A stretch of 64,000 bases of DNA from Halapricum hydrolyticum (GCA_025517565.1 JAOPKD010000012.1:1-64000), one strand, 5' to 3'; shown: positions 6,269-15,814, numbered from the stretch's first letter. Numbers and translations are program-made. Notes: generated by a model from the sequence alone, not told the origin.

Positions 6269-8236
6269 ATGACAGACGAAATTGACAGTCTTGAATGGGG
6301 TATCGACCGACGAACAGTACTGAAGGGCGTGGGGGCAGCTTCGGTAGCTGGATTGATTGGTGTCTCGGCTACCGGCACGGCGGCGGCTGACGAACATTGT
6401 GGGCCCGGATGTGGACCACAGTGTGAGGCCGAGGTTCAACTGTGTGCCGCGCAGGACATCGAGGTCGGCACAGTGTATGTGCGGAGAGTCCCCGGTGAGG
6501 AACAAATAGAAGTCGAGTACGTGCTGGATGGAGATACGGAAAACGACTGGTATCTCAGGGAAACACACCTCTACGTCGGCAAAACTGATCCGAAGGAGCT
6601 ATCGAGCGCGCCCGGTCAGTTCCCGTTCACCAAGGAGGAGTACGGTGACGGCGTCACCAGTTACACCTACACTATCGACTTTGACGAGATCTGCGAGTAC
6701 AAGGTCGGTGGCGGAAACGGCAGAGGCAAGGGTGGAGGCGGAAAGTGGGAAGAAGTAGACAGCTGTGGCGTTGAGGTAGGTGACTGTGTCTATATTGCTG
6801 CTCACGCCGTGGTTGATGAAGTTCTCAAAGAAGCACCGTACTTCGCTGCCGATGCGACTTATGAGGCCGAACAGGGAGTCAAGAAGAACGGCGACCCCAT
6901 TGCTGATGACAGGTCGGACCCCGAGGACGCGCTGGTCAAGGCGTATCCGGACGGGGACTTCTTCAGCCTCGGATTCATGCCCGATGGAGATGGTGGATTC
7001 GAGGCTGAAGGCGGCTGGATCGAGGTCACCTTCGACTGTCCCGTCGTGAACGGCGACGGCGACGACTTACGACTCTGGGAGGTTACGTTTGCAGATTATC
7101 CAGAGGAAAAGGCCGACGTCTACGCGTGGTACGATGGCGGTTGGCGGTTCCTCGGCACAGCGGACAACTCGGGACAAGGCGATGAAGATAGCCCCGAAGC
7201 GCACACGCTATCCACGTTCGACCTCGGAAACCCTGCCGACGAGGACTACGACGAGATCGAGTCGACGGAGAAGCTCCGTATCGTGGACAAGACGGATCCC
7301 AGTCTACACAATGGGAATGCCGATGCGTTCGATCTAGACGGCATTGAGGTACTTCAGGACTGCACCCGCGACGAAACCGCCTGGGGAGACGGCTGCGAGG
7401 GCTGTGAGATCACCGACGGCGGAAACTGGGCGACGTACTTCCAGTTCGGCATCGGAGTCTGTGAGGAGACGCTCCCGGAGTGCCCGATGTACGGCACGTC
7501 GCGGGTTGGATCAGACGACGGCGAGGTCGAAATCTGGAGTATCCGGTACGACGCTGATGACGACGAAATCGTCGAAAAAGTCGTCGGGGACATCCCCGAC
7601 AACAGCAGCAACCAGAACTACCCGAACGGGCTGGCGTTCGACCCGGAGAACGAGATCTGGTACTTCACCGAAGAAGGTGGCATCCTCAGGACGATGAACG
7701 AGGACGGCTGCCTCGGGATCAAGACGTACAACGGTGGCAGCAGTATCTCCGGCGGCGACAGCATCGCGGGAGCGACGCTCTACGGCGGGGCGTACTACTT
7801 CACGCCTCAGGGCGGCGACGCCCTCTTCAAGGTCGAACTGAACGCCGATGGCAGCGTCGTCGAAGACGACGGGATCGTGATCCCGGAGAACGTCCGTACT
7901 CTTCCCGTCACCGGCAACACGTTCGGTGACATCGCTGCCGATGATGACGGAGTGCTGTACTTCAGTGTGAACGGGGCGTTCTTCAAGGTCGATCTGAACG
8001 ACTCGGCCAACGACGAGATCATCGTGGAATCCGACGACAGAGACGCGTATGCGGTCCTCAGCCAACTCGCGTTCGACGATACCGAGACCCTCTGGGCGCA
8101 TAACGCGGGCGATGGAGAATGGCGAACTGTCGACCTGTCGGACGGGAGCCTGAGCGACGTGGTTGCGACAACCAAGACGTACACCGACCTCGCGACGTGC
8201 GGGACGTACGAACTGAACGACGACTGCCCGGAATAA
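6269..8236 (+). CDS. Tat-exported multidomain protein with propeller-like C-terminus
   Basis: The 655-residue product has a twin-arginine signal (IDRRTVLKGVGAASVAGLIG) ending near the ADE at residue 40, so it is exported folded. The mature part opens with a cysteine-rich CGPGCGPQC segment. It continues with a domain containing YLRETHLYVG and APGQFPF, then one with EVTFADYPEEKADVYAWYDG, both reminiscent of beta-sandwich domains of secreted proteins. The last 200 residues have four or five units such as LAFDPENEIWYFTEEG, ending in strands typical of NHL/SMP-30-like beta-propellers. There is no lipobox or PGF-CTERM tail, so it may be released. The ATG at 6269 is preceded by GGAGG at 7 bases; a 17-residue upstream extension lacks such support. 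Function unknown. Confidence 0.75.
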   Translation: MTDEIDSLEWGIDRRTVLKGVGAASVAGLIGVSATGTAAADEHCGPGCGPQCEAEVQLCAAQDIEVGTVYVRRVPGEEQIEVEYVLDGDTENDWYLRETHLYVGKTDPKELSSAPGQFPFTKEEYGDGVTSYTYTIDFDEICEYKVGGGNGRGKGGGGKWEEVDSCGVEVGDCVYIAAHAVVDEVLKEAPYFAADATYEAEQGVKKNGDPIADDRSDPEDALVKAYPDGDFFSLGFMPDGDGGFEAEGGWIEVTFDCPVVNGDGDDLRLWEVTFADYPEEKADVYAWYDGGWRFLGTADNSGQGDEDSPEAHTLSTFDLGNPADEDYDEIESTEKLRIVDKTDPSLHNGNADAFDLDGIEVLQDCTRDETAWGDGCEGCEITDGGNWATYFQFGIGVCEETLPECPMYGTSRVGSDDGEVEIWSIRYDADDDEIVEKVVGDIPDNSSNQNYPNGLAFDPENEIWYFTEEGGILRTMNEDGCLGIKTYNGGSSISGGDSIAGATLYGGAYYFTPQGGDALFKVELNADGSVVEDDGIVIPENVRTLPVTGNTFGDIAADDDGVLYFSVNGAFFKVDLNDSANDEIIVESDDRDAYAVLSQLAFDDTETLWAHNAGDGEWRTVDLSDGSLSDVVATTKTYTDLATCGTYELNDDCPE

Positions 8237-8368
8237 CCGATCGGACAGTCGTTTTCTCTATCTCGATTTCTGATTCGGTCCGAACACAGCACGGCGAGAG
8301 CAATAACTGACGCTACTCTCGGAGTTGGAGTTGTCGGCGAAACAGAACTGGCGGCACGTCGTGCGAAT

Positions 8369-9112
8369 CTAGTCGCTCTGGACCCGCGGCGCGAGCATGT
8401 AGGTGACCTGGCCCTGCCCTTCGGCGATCTCGAAGTGCAGCTTCACGGGGAACTCCTCGCCCAGGTCGACCGTGACCTCGGCGTCGGAGGGGATCGCCTT
8501 GTTCATGTCCTTGAGATAATCGAGCGAGAACAGCGAACTGGCCGGGCCGGCCGTGAGATCGATCAGATCCTCAGCGGTGAGTTCGAGGTGGACGTCGTCG
8601 GTGTCACCCTCGGCGTCGACGTAGAACAGGTCGTCGGTGTCGTCGACGCCGAGTTCGATGTGATCGGAGACCATATCGGAGGCTTTGACCGCGCGATCGA
8701 TGTCCCGTCCTTCGAGCACGATCTGTGCGGGGAGATCGAGATCGGGCAGATCCGGCTCCTGACGGATCGAGTCGGGGTTGATCAGCGCCAGCGTGTACTC
8801 CAGGCCGTCGATGGCGATGTGGAGCTTGCGGGTCTCCTCGTCGAGTTCGAGGTGGATCAGCTGATCGGCATCGGCCATCCCCGCGATGTCTTCGAGTCGC
8901 GAGAGGTTGACGCCGATGAGTCCGCCGTCGGTCTCGTAGGATTCGAACGCCGAGGCACTCAGGGAGAGATCGACCATCCCGACGTTCGCGGGATCGACCG
9001 CCCGGATCTCCAGCCCGTCCTCCTCGAGGTGGATCTTGCATTCCTCGACCAGCACGCTGACGGAGTCCAGCGTCGCCTGCAGCGTGTCGGCACTGACGAT
9101 CGCGTTGAACAT
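8369..9112 (-). CDS. pcn: DNA polymerase sliding clamp PCNA
   Basis: This trimeric ring encircles DNA and tethers polymerase B and D, FEN1, ligase and other PIP-box proteins. The 247-residue product is the normal archaeal length. It starts [17 protein letters not shown] and has two PCNA domains joined by a linker after about residue 120. [21 protein letters not shown] at the end is the usual last strand pair. An upstream in-frame ATG exists at 9154, but a TATA-like CTTTTTAATG at about 9137-9146 predicts transcription from just ahead of 9112, so the ATG at 9112 is correct. It is divergent from the HTH_10 gene. Confidence 0.96.
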   Translation of the reverse strand: MFNAIVSADTLQATLDSVSVLVEECKIHLEEDGLEIRAVDPANVGMVDLSLSASAFESYETDGGLIGVNLSRLEDIAGMADADQLIHLELDEETRKLHIAIDGLEYTLALINPDSIRQEPDLPDLDLPAQIVLEGRDIDRAVKASDMVSDHIELGVDDTDDLFYVDAEGDTDDVHLELTAEDLIDLTAGPASSLFSLDYLKDMNKAIPSDAEVTVDLGEEFPVKLHFEIAEGQGQVTYMLAPRVQSD

Positions 9113-9215
9113 CTTGGACCCGGCTACGCCCCCATTCATTAAAAAGTCCCTCATTGTGCGCGCGTTCGCGACGCGCCAGCGTGGGGACTATCCGGCGTCA
9201 CGCCGTAGACGCCAC

Positions 9216-9959
9216 ATGCGCGAACTCGCCTTCGCCCTCGAATACGAGCCGGGGTGCAACAGGGTGGCCGACGCCCTCGCCGAACACCCGGACGCCCGGG
9301 TCCGATCGCTGTCGCTACACGCCACTGACGACCGGCTCTGGCGGGTCGACCACGCGACGGGCTCGCGCGAGGCGCTCGATGCGATCTCGGCGGCTTTCCT
9401 CGACACCGATTACTACGCCGACTGTCTGGCGACCGAAGACTGCGGGGCGACCCAGACGACCGAAATCCTCGAACACACCGACGACGCGCTCGTCCTCTAC
9501 TCCCGGTGGGAGCGGACGCTCACCTGCATCTCCGTCCCGCACCTGGCCCGCACGCGCCTGGGCGACGGCCTGCTGTTCGAGACCCGCCACGAGGCCCGCC
9601 ACTACACGTGGCGGATCATCCACTCCGGGGAGGGTGACGTGACTGCTTTCTTCGAGGATCTCGAAGCCGCGGTCGGGGACTGCGCCCGGCTAGAGATGCT
9701 GCGGACGGCGGATGTCCCAGGAGCGGCCGCCGATCCGAACGATCCTGGCGGACTGTCTCCCGAACAGGAAGCCGCGCTCCGGGCAGCCGTCGAACACGGC
9801 TACTACGAGTCTCCCCGGGTGGTCGACGTCGGCGAACTCGCTGACCACCTCGACGTGCCCCGATCGACGCTCACCTATCGCCTCCGGCGGGCCGAACAGT
9901 ACCTCGCGAAGCGACACGTCGACGGATCTCAGCTCTCCGGCTCGCCGACTCAGCTATAG
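9216..9959 (+). CDS. HTH_10 (bacterio-opsin-activator type) regulator, cysteine-rich
   Basis: The 247-residue protein ends with an HTH_10 domain (about residues 177-230) containing VVDVGELADHLDVPRSTLTYRLRRAEQYLA, the haloarchaeal Bat-type DNA-binding domain. The N-terminal sensor part carries cysteines at 14, 70, 76, 104 and 156, including a C-x5-C pair (DCLATEDC), plus several histidines, which is compatible with metal sensing. It lies 52 bases upstream of a Zn/Cd/Pb-type P-type ATPase in the same direction, with a perfect 14-bp palindrome between them. I infer a metal-responsive regulator of that exporter. The start is the ATG at 9216; the longer frame overlaps the divergent PCNA gene. Confidence 0.78.
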   Translation: MRELAFALEYEPGCNRVADALAEHPDARVRSLSLHATDDRLWRVDHATGSREALDAISAAFLDTDYYADCLATEDCGATQTTEILEHTDDALVLYSRWERTLTCISVPHLARTRLGDGLLFETRHEARHYTWRIIHSGEGDVTAFFEDLEAAVGDCARLEMLRTADVPGAAADPNDPGGLSPEQEAALRAAVEHGYYESPRVVDVGELADHLDVPRSTLTYRLRRAEQYLAKRHVDGSQLSGSPTQL

Positions 9960-9960
9960 T

Positions 9961-9986
9961 TTGGAATATTCCAACTAACCCTTATC
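9961..9986 (+). promoter_or_regulatory. Palindromic operator candidate and promoter of the metal ATPase
   Basis: TTGGAATATTCCAA at 9961-9974 is a perfect 14-bp palindrome starting two bases after the regulator stop codon. CTTATC at 9981-9986 is a TATA-like box about 27 bases before the ATG at 10012. The palindrome therefore sits immediately upstream of the core promoter, where a repressor or activator of the ATPase would bind. Confidence 0.55.
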
Positions 9987-10011
9987 GAGCTGAGTCCCCT
10001 AGACTGCAGTG

Positions 10012-12348
10012 ATGACTGACGAAGACTCGCGGCGTCCCGGTGACGGGCGGCGGGAGCTGACCGCCGAGCTCGCCGTCCCCGAGATGGACTGCCCCTCGTG
10101 TGCGAAGAAGGTCGACAAGAGCCTCGCGCGCGTCGACGGCGTCGTCGACGCCACGCTCCAGCCGACGACTGGCCGCGTCGAGGTCGTCTACGATCCCGAA
10201 CGCACCGGCGAGGCCGACGTGGTCGCGGCGATCGAGAACGCCGGCTACGAGGTCGTCGGAAACGACAGCGACGCAGCGGACACCAGCGGCGCGTCGACTG
10301 ATGGCGTTGACGTCGCCCCGTCTTCTGAGGTCTGGACGAGTTCGCGGGCCATCAAGACCTGGGTCGGCGCGGTCTTTCTCACTCTCGGGCTCGTCTTCGA
10401 GTTCGTCTTCACTGGAAATCCAGTCGTGGCAACCGTCCTGGAGCAGCCGCTGACGGTTGCGGACGCGCTTTTCGTCGTCGCGATCGTCGCCGCTGGTCTG
10501 CCGGTCGTGCGGGGTGGCTACTACTCGGCGAAGAACTTGAGCCTGGACATCGATCTGCTGATGGGCTTTGCCATTGTCGCTGCGACTGCCATCGGCTACT
10601 TCGTCGAGGCCGCCACGCTGGCCGTGCTCTTTAGCGTCGCCGAGTTGCTGGAGGACTACGCGATGGACCGGGCACGAGACTCTCTGCGGGAGCTAATGGA
10701 ACTGTCTCCCGACGAGGCGACGGTCCGCAGAGATGGTGAGGAGGTGGCCGTCCCCGCTGACGAAGTCGAGATCGGCGAGACGGTGATCGTCCGGCCCGGC
10801 GAGAAGATCCCGCTGGACGGCACCGTCATCGAAGGCGAGAGTGCGGTCGACGAGTCACCGATCACCGGCGAGAGCGTCCCCGTCGACAAGACAGTCGGCG
10901 ACGAGGTCTACGCCGGCTCGATCAACGCCGAGGGCTATCTCGAAGCCGAGGTCACCTCGACGGCGGGCGACTCCACGCTCGCGCGCATCATCGAGATGGT
11001 ACAGGGCGCCCAGCAGAAGCAGACGGAAAAAGAGCAGTTCGTCGATCGCTTCGCGGGCTATTACACGCCGATCGTTGTCGTGCTGGCGATCCTGACGGCT
11101 GTGCTTCCGCCGCTGTTGATCTCCGATCCGTTCTCGGTCGGCGTGGCCGGGTACGCGTTCACCTTCACCGGCGACTGGGGAACGTGGTTCATCCGCGGGC
11201 TCACCCTGCTGGTGATCGCCTGCCCCTGTGCGTTCGTCATCTCGACGCCCGTCTCGGTCGTCTCGGGGATCACCAGTGCCGCGAAGAACGGCGTCCTCGT
11301 CAAGGGCGGCAACCACCTTGAGGCGATGGGCGATATCGACGCAGTCGCACTGGACAAAACCGGGACGCTCACTCGGGGCGAGCTGACCGTCACCGACGTC
11401 GTCCCGATCGGCGACACGGACGAGTCGACGCTGCTGCGGTACGCTGCCGGATTGGAGCGCCGGAGCGAGCACCCGATCTCGGCGGCGATCCGCGACCGCG
11501 CCGAGAGATACGGATTGACTGACCTCCCCGAATTCTCGGACTTCGAGAGTCTGACCGGGCGGGGCGTCCGTGCCGGAATCGGCGACGAGACCTACTACGC
11601 GGGCAAGCCCGCCCTGTTCGAGGACCTCGGCTTCGATCTCGGCGCCCGGGGCGTCACCGACGGCGGAGCCGTGACCGCGGCTGCAGGTAACTCTGACGAC
11701 ACCTTCGATGCGGAGACGATCGCCACTCTGCAGCGGGAGGGCAAGACGGTCGTGCTCGTGGGCACGGAGACGGAACTGCTGGGGGCGATCGCGATCGCCG
11801 ACGAAGTGCGCCCGGACGCCCGGCGAGCCGTCGAACGACTCCACGAACTGGGCGTCGCGAACGTCGTCATGCTGACCGGCGACAACGAGGGGACCGCGCG
11901 GGCGATCGCCGAACAGGTCGGCGTCGACGACTATCGCGCGGAGCTCCTGCCCGACGAGAAGGTCGGTGCCGTCGAGAACTTGCAGGCCGAATACGGCGAG
12001 GTGGCGATGGTCGGCGACGGCATCAACGACGCGCCGGCACTGGCGACCGCCAACGTCGGGATCGCGATGGGCGCGGCGGGGACGGACACCGCCCTCGAAA
12101 CGGCCGACATCGCGCTGATGGGCGACGACATCGGGCAGCTCCCGTACCTGTATTCGCTGTCGCACACGGCCAATGGCGTCATCCGACAGAACATCTGGGC
12201 CAGTCTGGGCGTGAAAGCCCTGCTCGCGCTCGGTGTGCCGCTGGGGCTGGTCAGCGTCGCCATGGCCGTCGTCGTCGGCGACATGGGGATGAGTCTCGGC
12301 GTGACCGGCAACGCGATGCGGCTGTCGCGGATTACGCCCGACTGGTAG
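10012..12348 (+). CDS. P1B-type ATPase, Zn/Cd/Pb exporter type
   Basis: This ATP-driven exporter moves heavy metal cations across the cytoplasmic membrane. The 778-residue product has an N-terminal metal-binding domain with MDCPSC (C27 and C30) and a transmembrane CPC motif at residues 404-406. It has the phosphorylated aspartate D448 in DKTGTLT, TGD near 622 and GDGIND at 668-673. The last helices contain GDMG with D757, the conserved aspartate of the zinc/cadmium/lead group. Copper pumps of this superfamily instead carry Asn-Tyr and Met-x-x-Ser-Ser in those helices, so ZntA-like specificity is favoured. A GTG sits directly before the ATG at 10012; the ATG is used because a TATA-like box lies 27 bases upstream. 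Confidence 0.9.
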   Translation: MTDEDSRRPGDGRRELTAELAVPEMDCPSCAKKVDKSLARVDGVVDATLQPTTGRVEVVYDPERTGEADVVAAIENAGYEVVGNDSDAADTSGASTDGVDVAPSSEVWTSSRAIKTWVGAVFLTLGLVFEFVFTGNPVVATVLEQPLTVADALFVVAIVAAGLPVVRGGYYSAKNLSLDIDLLMGFAIVAATAIGYFVEAATLAVLFSVAELLEDYAMDRARDSLRELMELSPDEATVRRDGEEVAVPADEVEIGETVIVRPGEKIPLDGTVIEGESAVDESPITGESVPVDKTVGDEVYAGSINAEGYLEAEVTSTAGDSTLARIIEMVQGAQQKQTEKEQFVDRFAGYYTPIVVVLAILTAVLPPLLISDPFSVGVAGYAFTFTGDWGTWFIRGLTLLVIACPCAFVISTPVSVVSGITSAAKNGVLVKGGNHLEAMGDIDAVALDKTGTLTRGELTVTDVVPIGDTDESTLLRYAAGLERRSEHPISAAIRDRAERYGLTDLPEFSDFESLTGRGVRAGIGDETYYAGKPALFEDLGFDLGARGVTDGGAVTAAAGNSDDTFDAETIATLQREGKTVVLVGTETELLGAIAIADEVRPDARRAVERLHELGVANVVMLTGDNEGTARAIAEQVGVDDYRAELLPDEKVGAVENLQAEYGEVAMVGDGINDAPALATANVGIAMGAAGTDTALETADIALMGDDIGQLPYLYSLSHTANGVIRQNIWASLGVKALLALGVPLGLVSVAMAVVVGDMGMSLGVTGNAMRLSRITPDW

Positions 12349-12490
12349 CGCAAACACCTCATTTTTCGTCGGGTTTCCTCGGTCCGCGACTCTGCGGAAA
12401 CAGCGTTGCGGCTCCACCGTATTCGGCCGCGGGCGTGCCCGCGACTCGCTCTCTGCTCACGGTGGCGTCGCCGCCGTTCGCATAGTCTGG

Positions 12491-12505
12491 GAGAGCTTTG
12501 CTCTC
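12491..12505. repeat. Perfect inverted repeat between convergent genes
   Basis: GAGAGC-TTT-GCTCTC is a perfect 15-base hairpin in the 236-base gap between the ATPase gene and pheT, which converge here. It may belong to the transcription end region of either gene. Confidence 0.35.
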
Positions 12506-12526
12506 GTACTCCTCGAAAAAGCTGGA

Positions 12527-12560
12527 GCAAAAACCCCGGTCCGAACTTCCTTCGGGCCGG
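12527..12560 (-). terminator. Candidate transcription terminator of pheST
   Basis: On the minus strand, 25 bases after the pheT stop codon, CCGGCCCGAA-GGAAG-TTCGGACCGG forms a near-perfect hairpin (plus 12536-12560, one mismatch). It is followed by GGGGTTTTTGC. A hairpin with a T-run directly behind the last gene of an operon fits a termination site. Confidence 0.5.
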
Positions 12561-12584
12561 TTGCTACGGACTGACCGACCGCTC

Positions 12585-14309
12585 CTAGCGGAGTGCTTCC
12601 ACGTCGAACTCGAACGCGACGACGGGCAGTTCCAGGTCGTGCTCGACCAGCACCCCCGGGTGAACCTCGCCGATCACGCCGACAGCGTCACCGTCGACGA
12701 CGATCTCGGCGGCCCGACCCGGAATGAACGACGGGTGCTCGGTCGGCGGCGTCTCGAGTTCTGCGTCGAACGATTCGACCAGTGCCTGCAGCCGGGCCTT
12801 CCCGTCCTCGAAGGACACCTCGTGGCGCGCGAGCGCGGCCGCGACGTGGCGCGACTCGGCGACGCGGGTGTTCTGTTCGTCGTCGCGGTGGGCGACCCAG
12901 CCGACCTCCGCCAGGTCCTGGGGGTAGCTCCGGTGGGTGTTGTTCTCCAGCACCTGCATGACCGAGGGCAGCAGCCACGACCTGGCGATCGTGTAATCCT
13001 CGCTGTAGGGGTTCTCGATCCGAACCGGCTCGTTGGCCCCCAGCACGCCGTCGGCGTCGCCGAGATTCATCCGGCCGCTGACCTGCTCGTCGTCGGTCAT
13101 ATGGAAGTTCAGCAGGTCCTGGAACCCCAGGCCGACCAGCGTCTCGCGGACGGCCCGCTCGAGTCGCGACCGTTCGTGACGGCCGCCGATCGTCCCAATG
13201 TCGGGATAGCGCGGCTCCAGATCGTTGAAGCCGTACGCCCGCCCGACGTCGTCGATCACGTCGACGGGGTGGCGCACGTCGACGCGATAGGGCGGGATCG
13301 TGACGTCGTAGGCTGCCTCACCGTCGTTGGTCGGCTCGCCTGCCAGACCAGAGCGCTCCAGCAGATCGAGCACCTCGTCTTCGCCGAGGTCGATCCCCAG
13401 CGTCGTCTCGATGTCGTCGTGGGCGACGGTCTTCTCTGTCGTCGAGAAGTCCGGCCGGATCAGCTCGGGGGGATACTCGTCGGGTGCGGTCTCGTACTCG
13501 ACGCGGACGTCCTCGATAGTCCCGCCCCGTGCGGCCAGCGCGTAGCAGACGATGTTCAGCATGTGGTCGATCGTCCACTGGTCGGTGCCGGTCATCTCGA
13601 TGAAGAGGTCCCGTGAGCCGGTCGTCACCTCCGTCCGGCGACCGTTGACCACCGGCGGGAACGAGAACAGGCCGATCGAGTCGTAGATCGCGGGGACGCG
13701 ATCCATGTCTGCGACGAGGTGTCCGTACTCCTTGCCGATGTGGTGGTCCTCGATGACTTCGGCAGGGGTCATCTCCGCGTCGCTCTCCAGGGGGACGAAC
13801 CGCGCCTCGTCGGGATCGACGCCGGTGTAGCGGATGGTCTTTCGGCTCCCCTCCACTGCAGCTTCGCCTTTCAACATGGTGAGATCGTGGACCCCGATCG
13901 CGCCCTTCGCGCGCTTGCGACCCATAGTCGCGTGGAGCTTCTCCTGGAGCTGGATCAGCGAGTCGAAGGCGGTCTCGCTGAAGTCGAGCCCGCGAACGAT
14001 CGCGCCCGTCACGTACGGCCGCTCTTCGGGGACGTCCTCGACCTCGATGGTCCACTCGGCGCCGTTGGTGCTCGGGACGTGCACCCCGCGGCTGTCGCCG
14101 TAGTGATACCGTAGCGAGCGCGCCACGCCCTCGACCGAGAGGCGATCCAGCCGGTCGGGCTCGAACTCGAAGCGCAACTCACCCTCGTCGGTCTCGCCCT
14201 CGTACTCCAGGCCCAGCTCGAACAGGTCGTCTTTGAGCTGCTCGTCGCTTTTGTCCTCGTAGCCGGTCAACTCGCGCAGTTCGTCGGTGTCGATGTCGAC
14301 AGTGGGCAT
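12585..14309 (-). CDS. pheT: Phenylalanyl-tRNA synthetase beta subunit
   Basis: This is the beta chain of the heterotetrameric enzyme that charges tRNA-Phe; it carries editing and structural functions. The 574-residue product has the short archaeal/eukaryal architecture. It starts MPTVDIDTDELRELTGY, has the B3/B4 editing region around FPPVVNGRRTEVT (about residue 210), the B5 domain with IPPYRVDVRHPVDVIDDVGRA near 350, and a C-terminal catalytic-like module. Its start codon overlaps the stop codon of pheS (TGATG), so the two subunits are translationally coupled. Confidence 0.96.
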   Translation of the reverse strand: MPTVDIDTDELRELTGYEDKSDEQLKDDLFELGLEYEGETDEGELRFEFEPDRLDRLSVEGVARSLRYHYGDSRGVHVPSTNGAEWTIEVEDVPEERPYVTGAIVRGLDFSETAFDSLIQLQEKLHATMGRKRAKGAIGVHDLTMLKGEAAVEGSRKTIRYTGVDPDEARFVPLESDAEMTPAEVIEDHHIGKEYGHLVADMDRVPAIYDSIGLFSFPPVVNGRRTEVTTGSRDLFIEMTGTDQWTIDHMLNIVCYALAARGGTIEDVRVEYETAPDEYPPELIRPDFSTTEKTVAHDDIETTLGIDLGEDEVLDLLERSGLAGEPTNDGEAAYDVTIPPYRVDVRHPVDVIDDVGRAYGFNDLEPRYPDIGTIGGRHERSRLERAVRETLVGLGFQDLLNFHMTDDEQVSGRMNLGDADGVLGANEPVRIENPYSEDYTIARSWLLPSVMQVLENNTHRSYPQDLAEVGWVAHRDDEQNTRVAESRHVAAALARHEVSFEDGKARLQALVESFDAELETPPTEHPSFIPGRAAEIVVDGDAVGVIGEVHPGVLVEHDLELPVVAFEFDVEALR

Positions 14310-15814
14310 CAGTAACGCACCTCCTCGGTTCGCAGATAGTCCAGATCCACGAGCGTCCCGTGGACGTCGCGGATGTCCTCTGCGCCGGTCACCAGCATCA
14401 TCAGTCGCTCCAGGGCCAGCCCCCAGGCCATCACGTCACAGTCGACGTCCAGCGGCTCGAGCATCTCCGGGCGGAAGATCCCGGAGTTGCCGATCTCGAC
14501 GACCTCGCCCGTGACGGGATGTTCGCCGAACAGCTCGAAACTCGGCTCCGTGTAAGGGTTGTAGGTGGGCTTGAACCGCAGGTCGGTGATCCCGAACTGC
14601 TCGTAGAACTCCGTGAACGTCCCCATCAGGTCCCGCACCGACAGGTCATCGGCCATGACCCACCCTTCGATCTGGAAGAACTCCAGCAGGTGCGTCGAGT
14701 CGATCTCGTCGTTGCGGTAGGCCTTCTCGATCGAGAAGAACCGCTGTGGCGGTTCCAGGTCGCCCTCGGCGATCCCCGAGAGGTACCGGGCCGACAGCGA
14801 CGTTGTGTGTCCGCGCAGGTCGATCTGGCGAGCCATGTCCTCGCCCCAGGGGGAGTGATAGCCCTCGCCGTCCTCGCCGACACCCTCGCGGTGGGCCGCC
14901 TCGACGCGTTCACGAACGTCCTCGGGAAGGTCCTGCATCGGCGGCACGTCCAGCCCGAACTGGTCCCAGTGGGTGCGGGCAGGGTGGTCCTGGGGCATGA
15001 ACAGACAGTCGTTGATCCAGAACTCGGCGTCGGCGTGGGGGCCTTGCATCTCCGAAAACCCCATCCCGACCAGCACGTCCTTGACGCGCTCGGCCATCGA
15101 CCGTAGCGGATGGTGCCTGCCGCCCTCGATCTCGGGCGCGTCGGCCGCGACGTTGTACTCGCTGAACTCCACGTCGCGCCACTCGCCGCTGGTGAGCATC
15201 TCGGACGTGAGCCGGTCGACTTCCTCGGCGACCTCGACGCCCTCCATCAGCGCCGTCACGCCCTCGTCGGTGAGCTGCACCGACCGGACCGTCCGCTCGG
15301 AGCGCTCGATCAGCCCGCGTCGTTCGAGCTGGTCGAGCGTGTCTTCGGTCACCAGGTCGGCGTCGCCGCCGGCGATCGATTCGAGCGCCGTCGCTTCCGG
15401 ATCGTCCCCACCGGCGTCGGGATTGGCGGTGATCTCGCCGCTGTCGATCCCGCCGTAGCCTTTCCGGGCGAAGTTCGACAGCGCGATGTCGACGGCCCCG
15501 CCCTCGAGGCCGGACGCGCCGATGACCTGCCCCATCTGGACAGGGTCGTCGTCACCGCCGGCATCGATCGCTGCCTCGTACAGCCGGACCTCGGGCAGCC
15601 CGTCTTCGAGGTACGTCCGTCCTTCTTCGGTCAGCGAGACCGACTCATCGATCGACTCGCTCACGTCGAGCAACCCCTCGTCCGCCAGCTCGAAGGCCGC
15701 GCGAGTGATCGACTCGGGCTTGCGATCGAGGTCTTCGGAAAGCGATTCGACTGTCCGTGGTTCGTTCGCGCTCGCGGCCTCGAGGACCGCGACCTGCGTT
15801 TCCGGGAGCTTCAT
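14309..15814 (-). CDS. pheS: Phenylalanyl-tRNA synthetase alpha subunit
   Basis: This is the catalytic class II subunit that activates phenylalanine. The 501-residue product begins with winged-helix repeats typical of archaeal PheS (PETQVAVLEAASANEPRTVE and following). The catalytic core starts near residue 230 with HHPLRSMAERVKDVLVGMGF, followed by DHPARTHWDQF. Motif 2 is around FSIEKAYRNDEIDSTH and motif 3 is GLALERLMMLV. A TATA-like CTATAAGAA lies about 40 bases upstream on the minus strand. It is the first gene of the pheST pair, overlapping pheT by one base. Confidence 0.96.
   Translation of the reverse strand: MKLPETQVAVLEAASANEPRTVESLSEDLDRKPESITRAAFELADEGLLDVSESIDESVSLTEEGRTYLEDGLPEVRLYEAAIDAGGDDDPVQMGQVIGASGLEGGAVDIALSNFARKGYGGIDSGEITANPDAGGDDPEATALESIAGGDADLVTEDTLDQLERRGLIERSERTVRSVQLTDEGVTALMEGVEVAEEVDRLTSEMLTSGEWRDVEFSEYNVAADAPEIEGGRHHPLRSMAERVKDVLVGMGFSEMQGPHADAEFWINDCLFMPQDHPARTHWDQFGLDVPPMQDLPEDVRERVEAAHREGVGEDGEGYHSPWGEDMARQIDLRGHTTSLSARYLSGIAEGDLEPPQRFFSIEKAYRNDEIDSTHLLEFFQIEGWVMADDLSVRDLMGTFTEFYEQFGITDLRFKPTYNPYTEPSFELFGEHPVTGEVVEIGNSGIFRPEMLEPLDVDCDVMAWGLALERLMMLVTGAEDIRDVHGTLVDLDYLRTEEVRY

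Noticed and set aside
10012..12348. Copper exporter CopA
   Set aside because: The late helices lack the Asn-Tyr and Met-Ser-Ser motifs of copper pumps and contain D757 in GDMG, typical of the zinc/cadmium/lead group.
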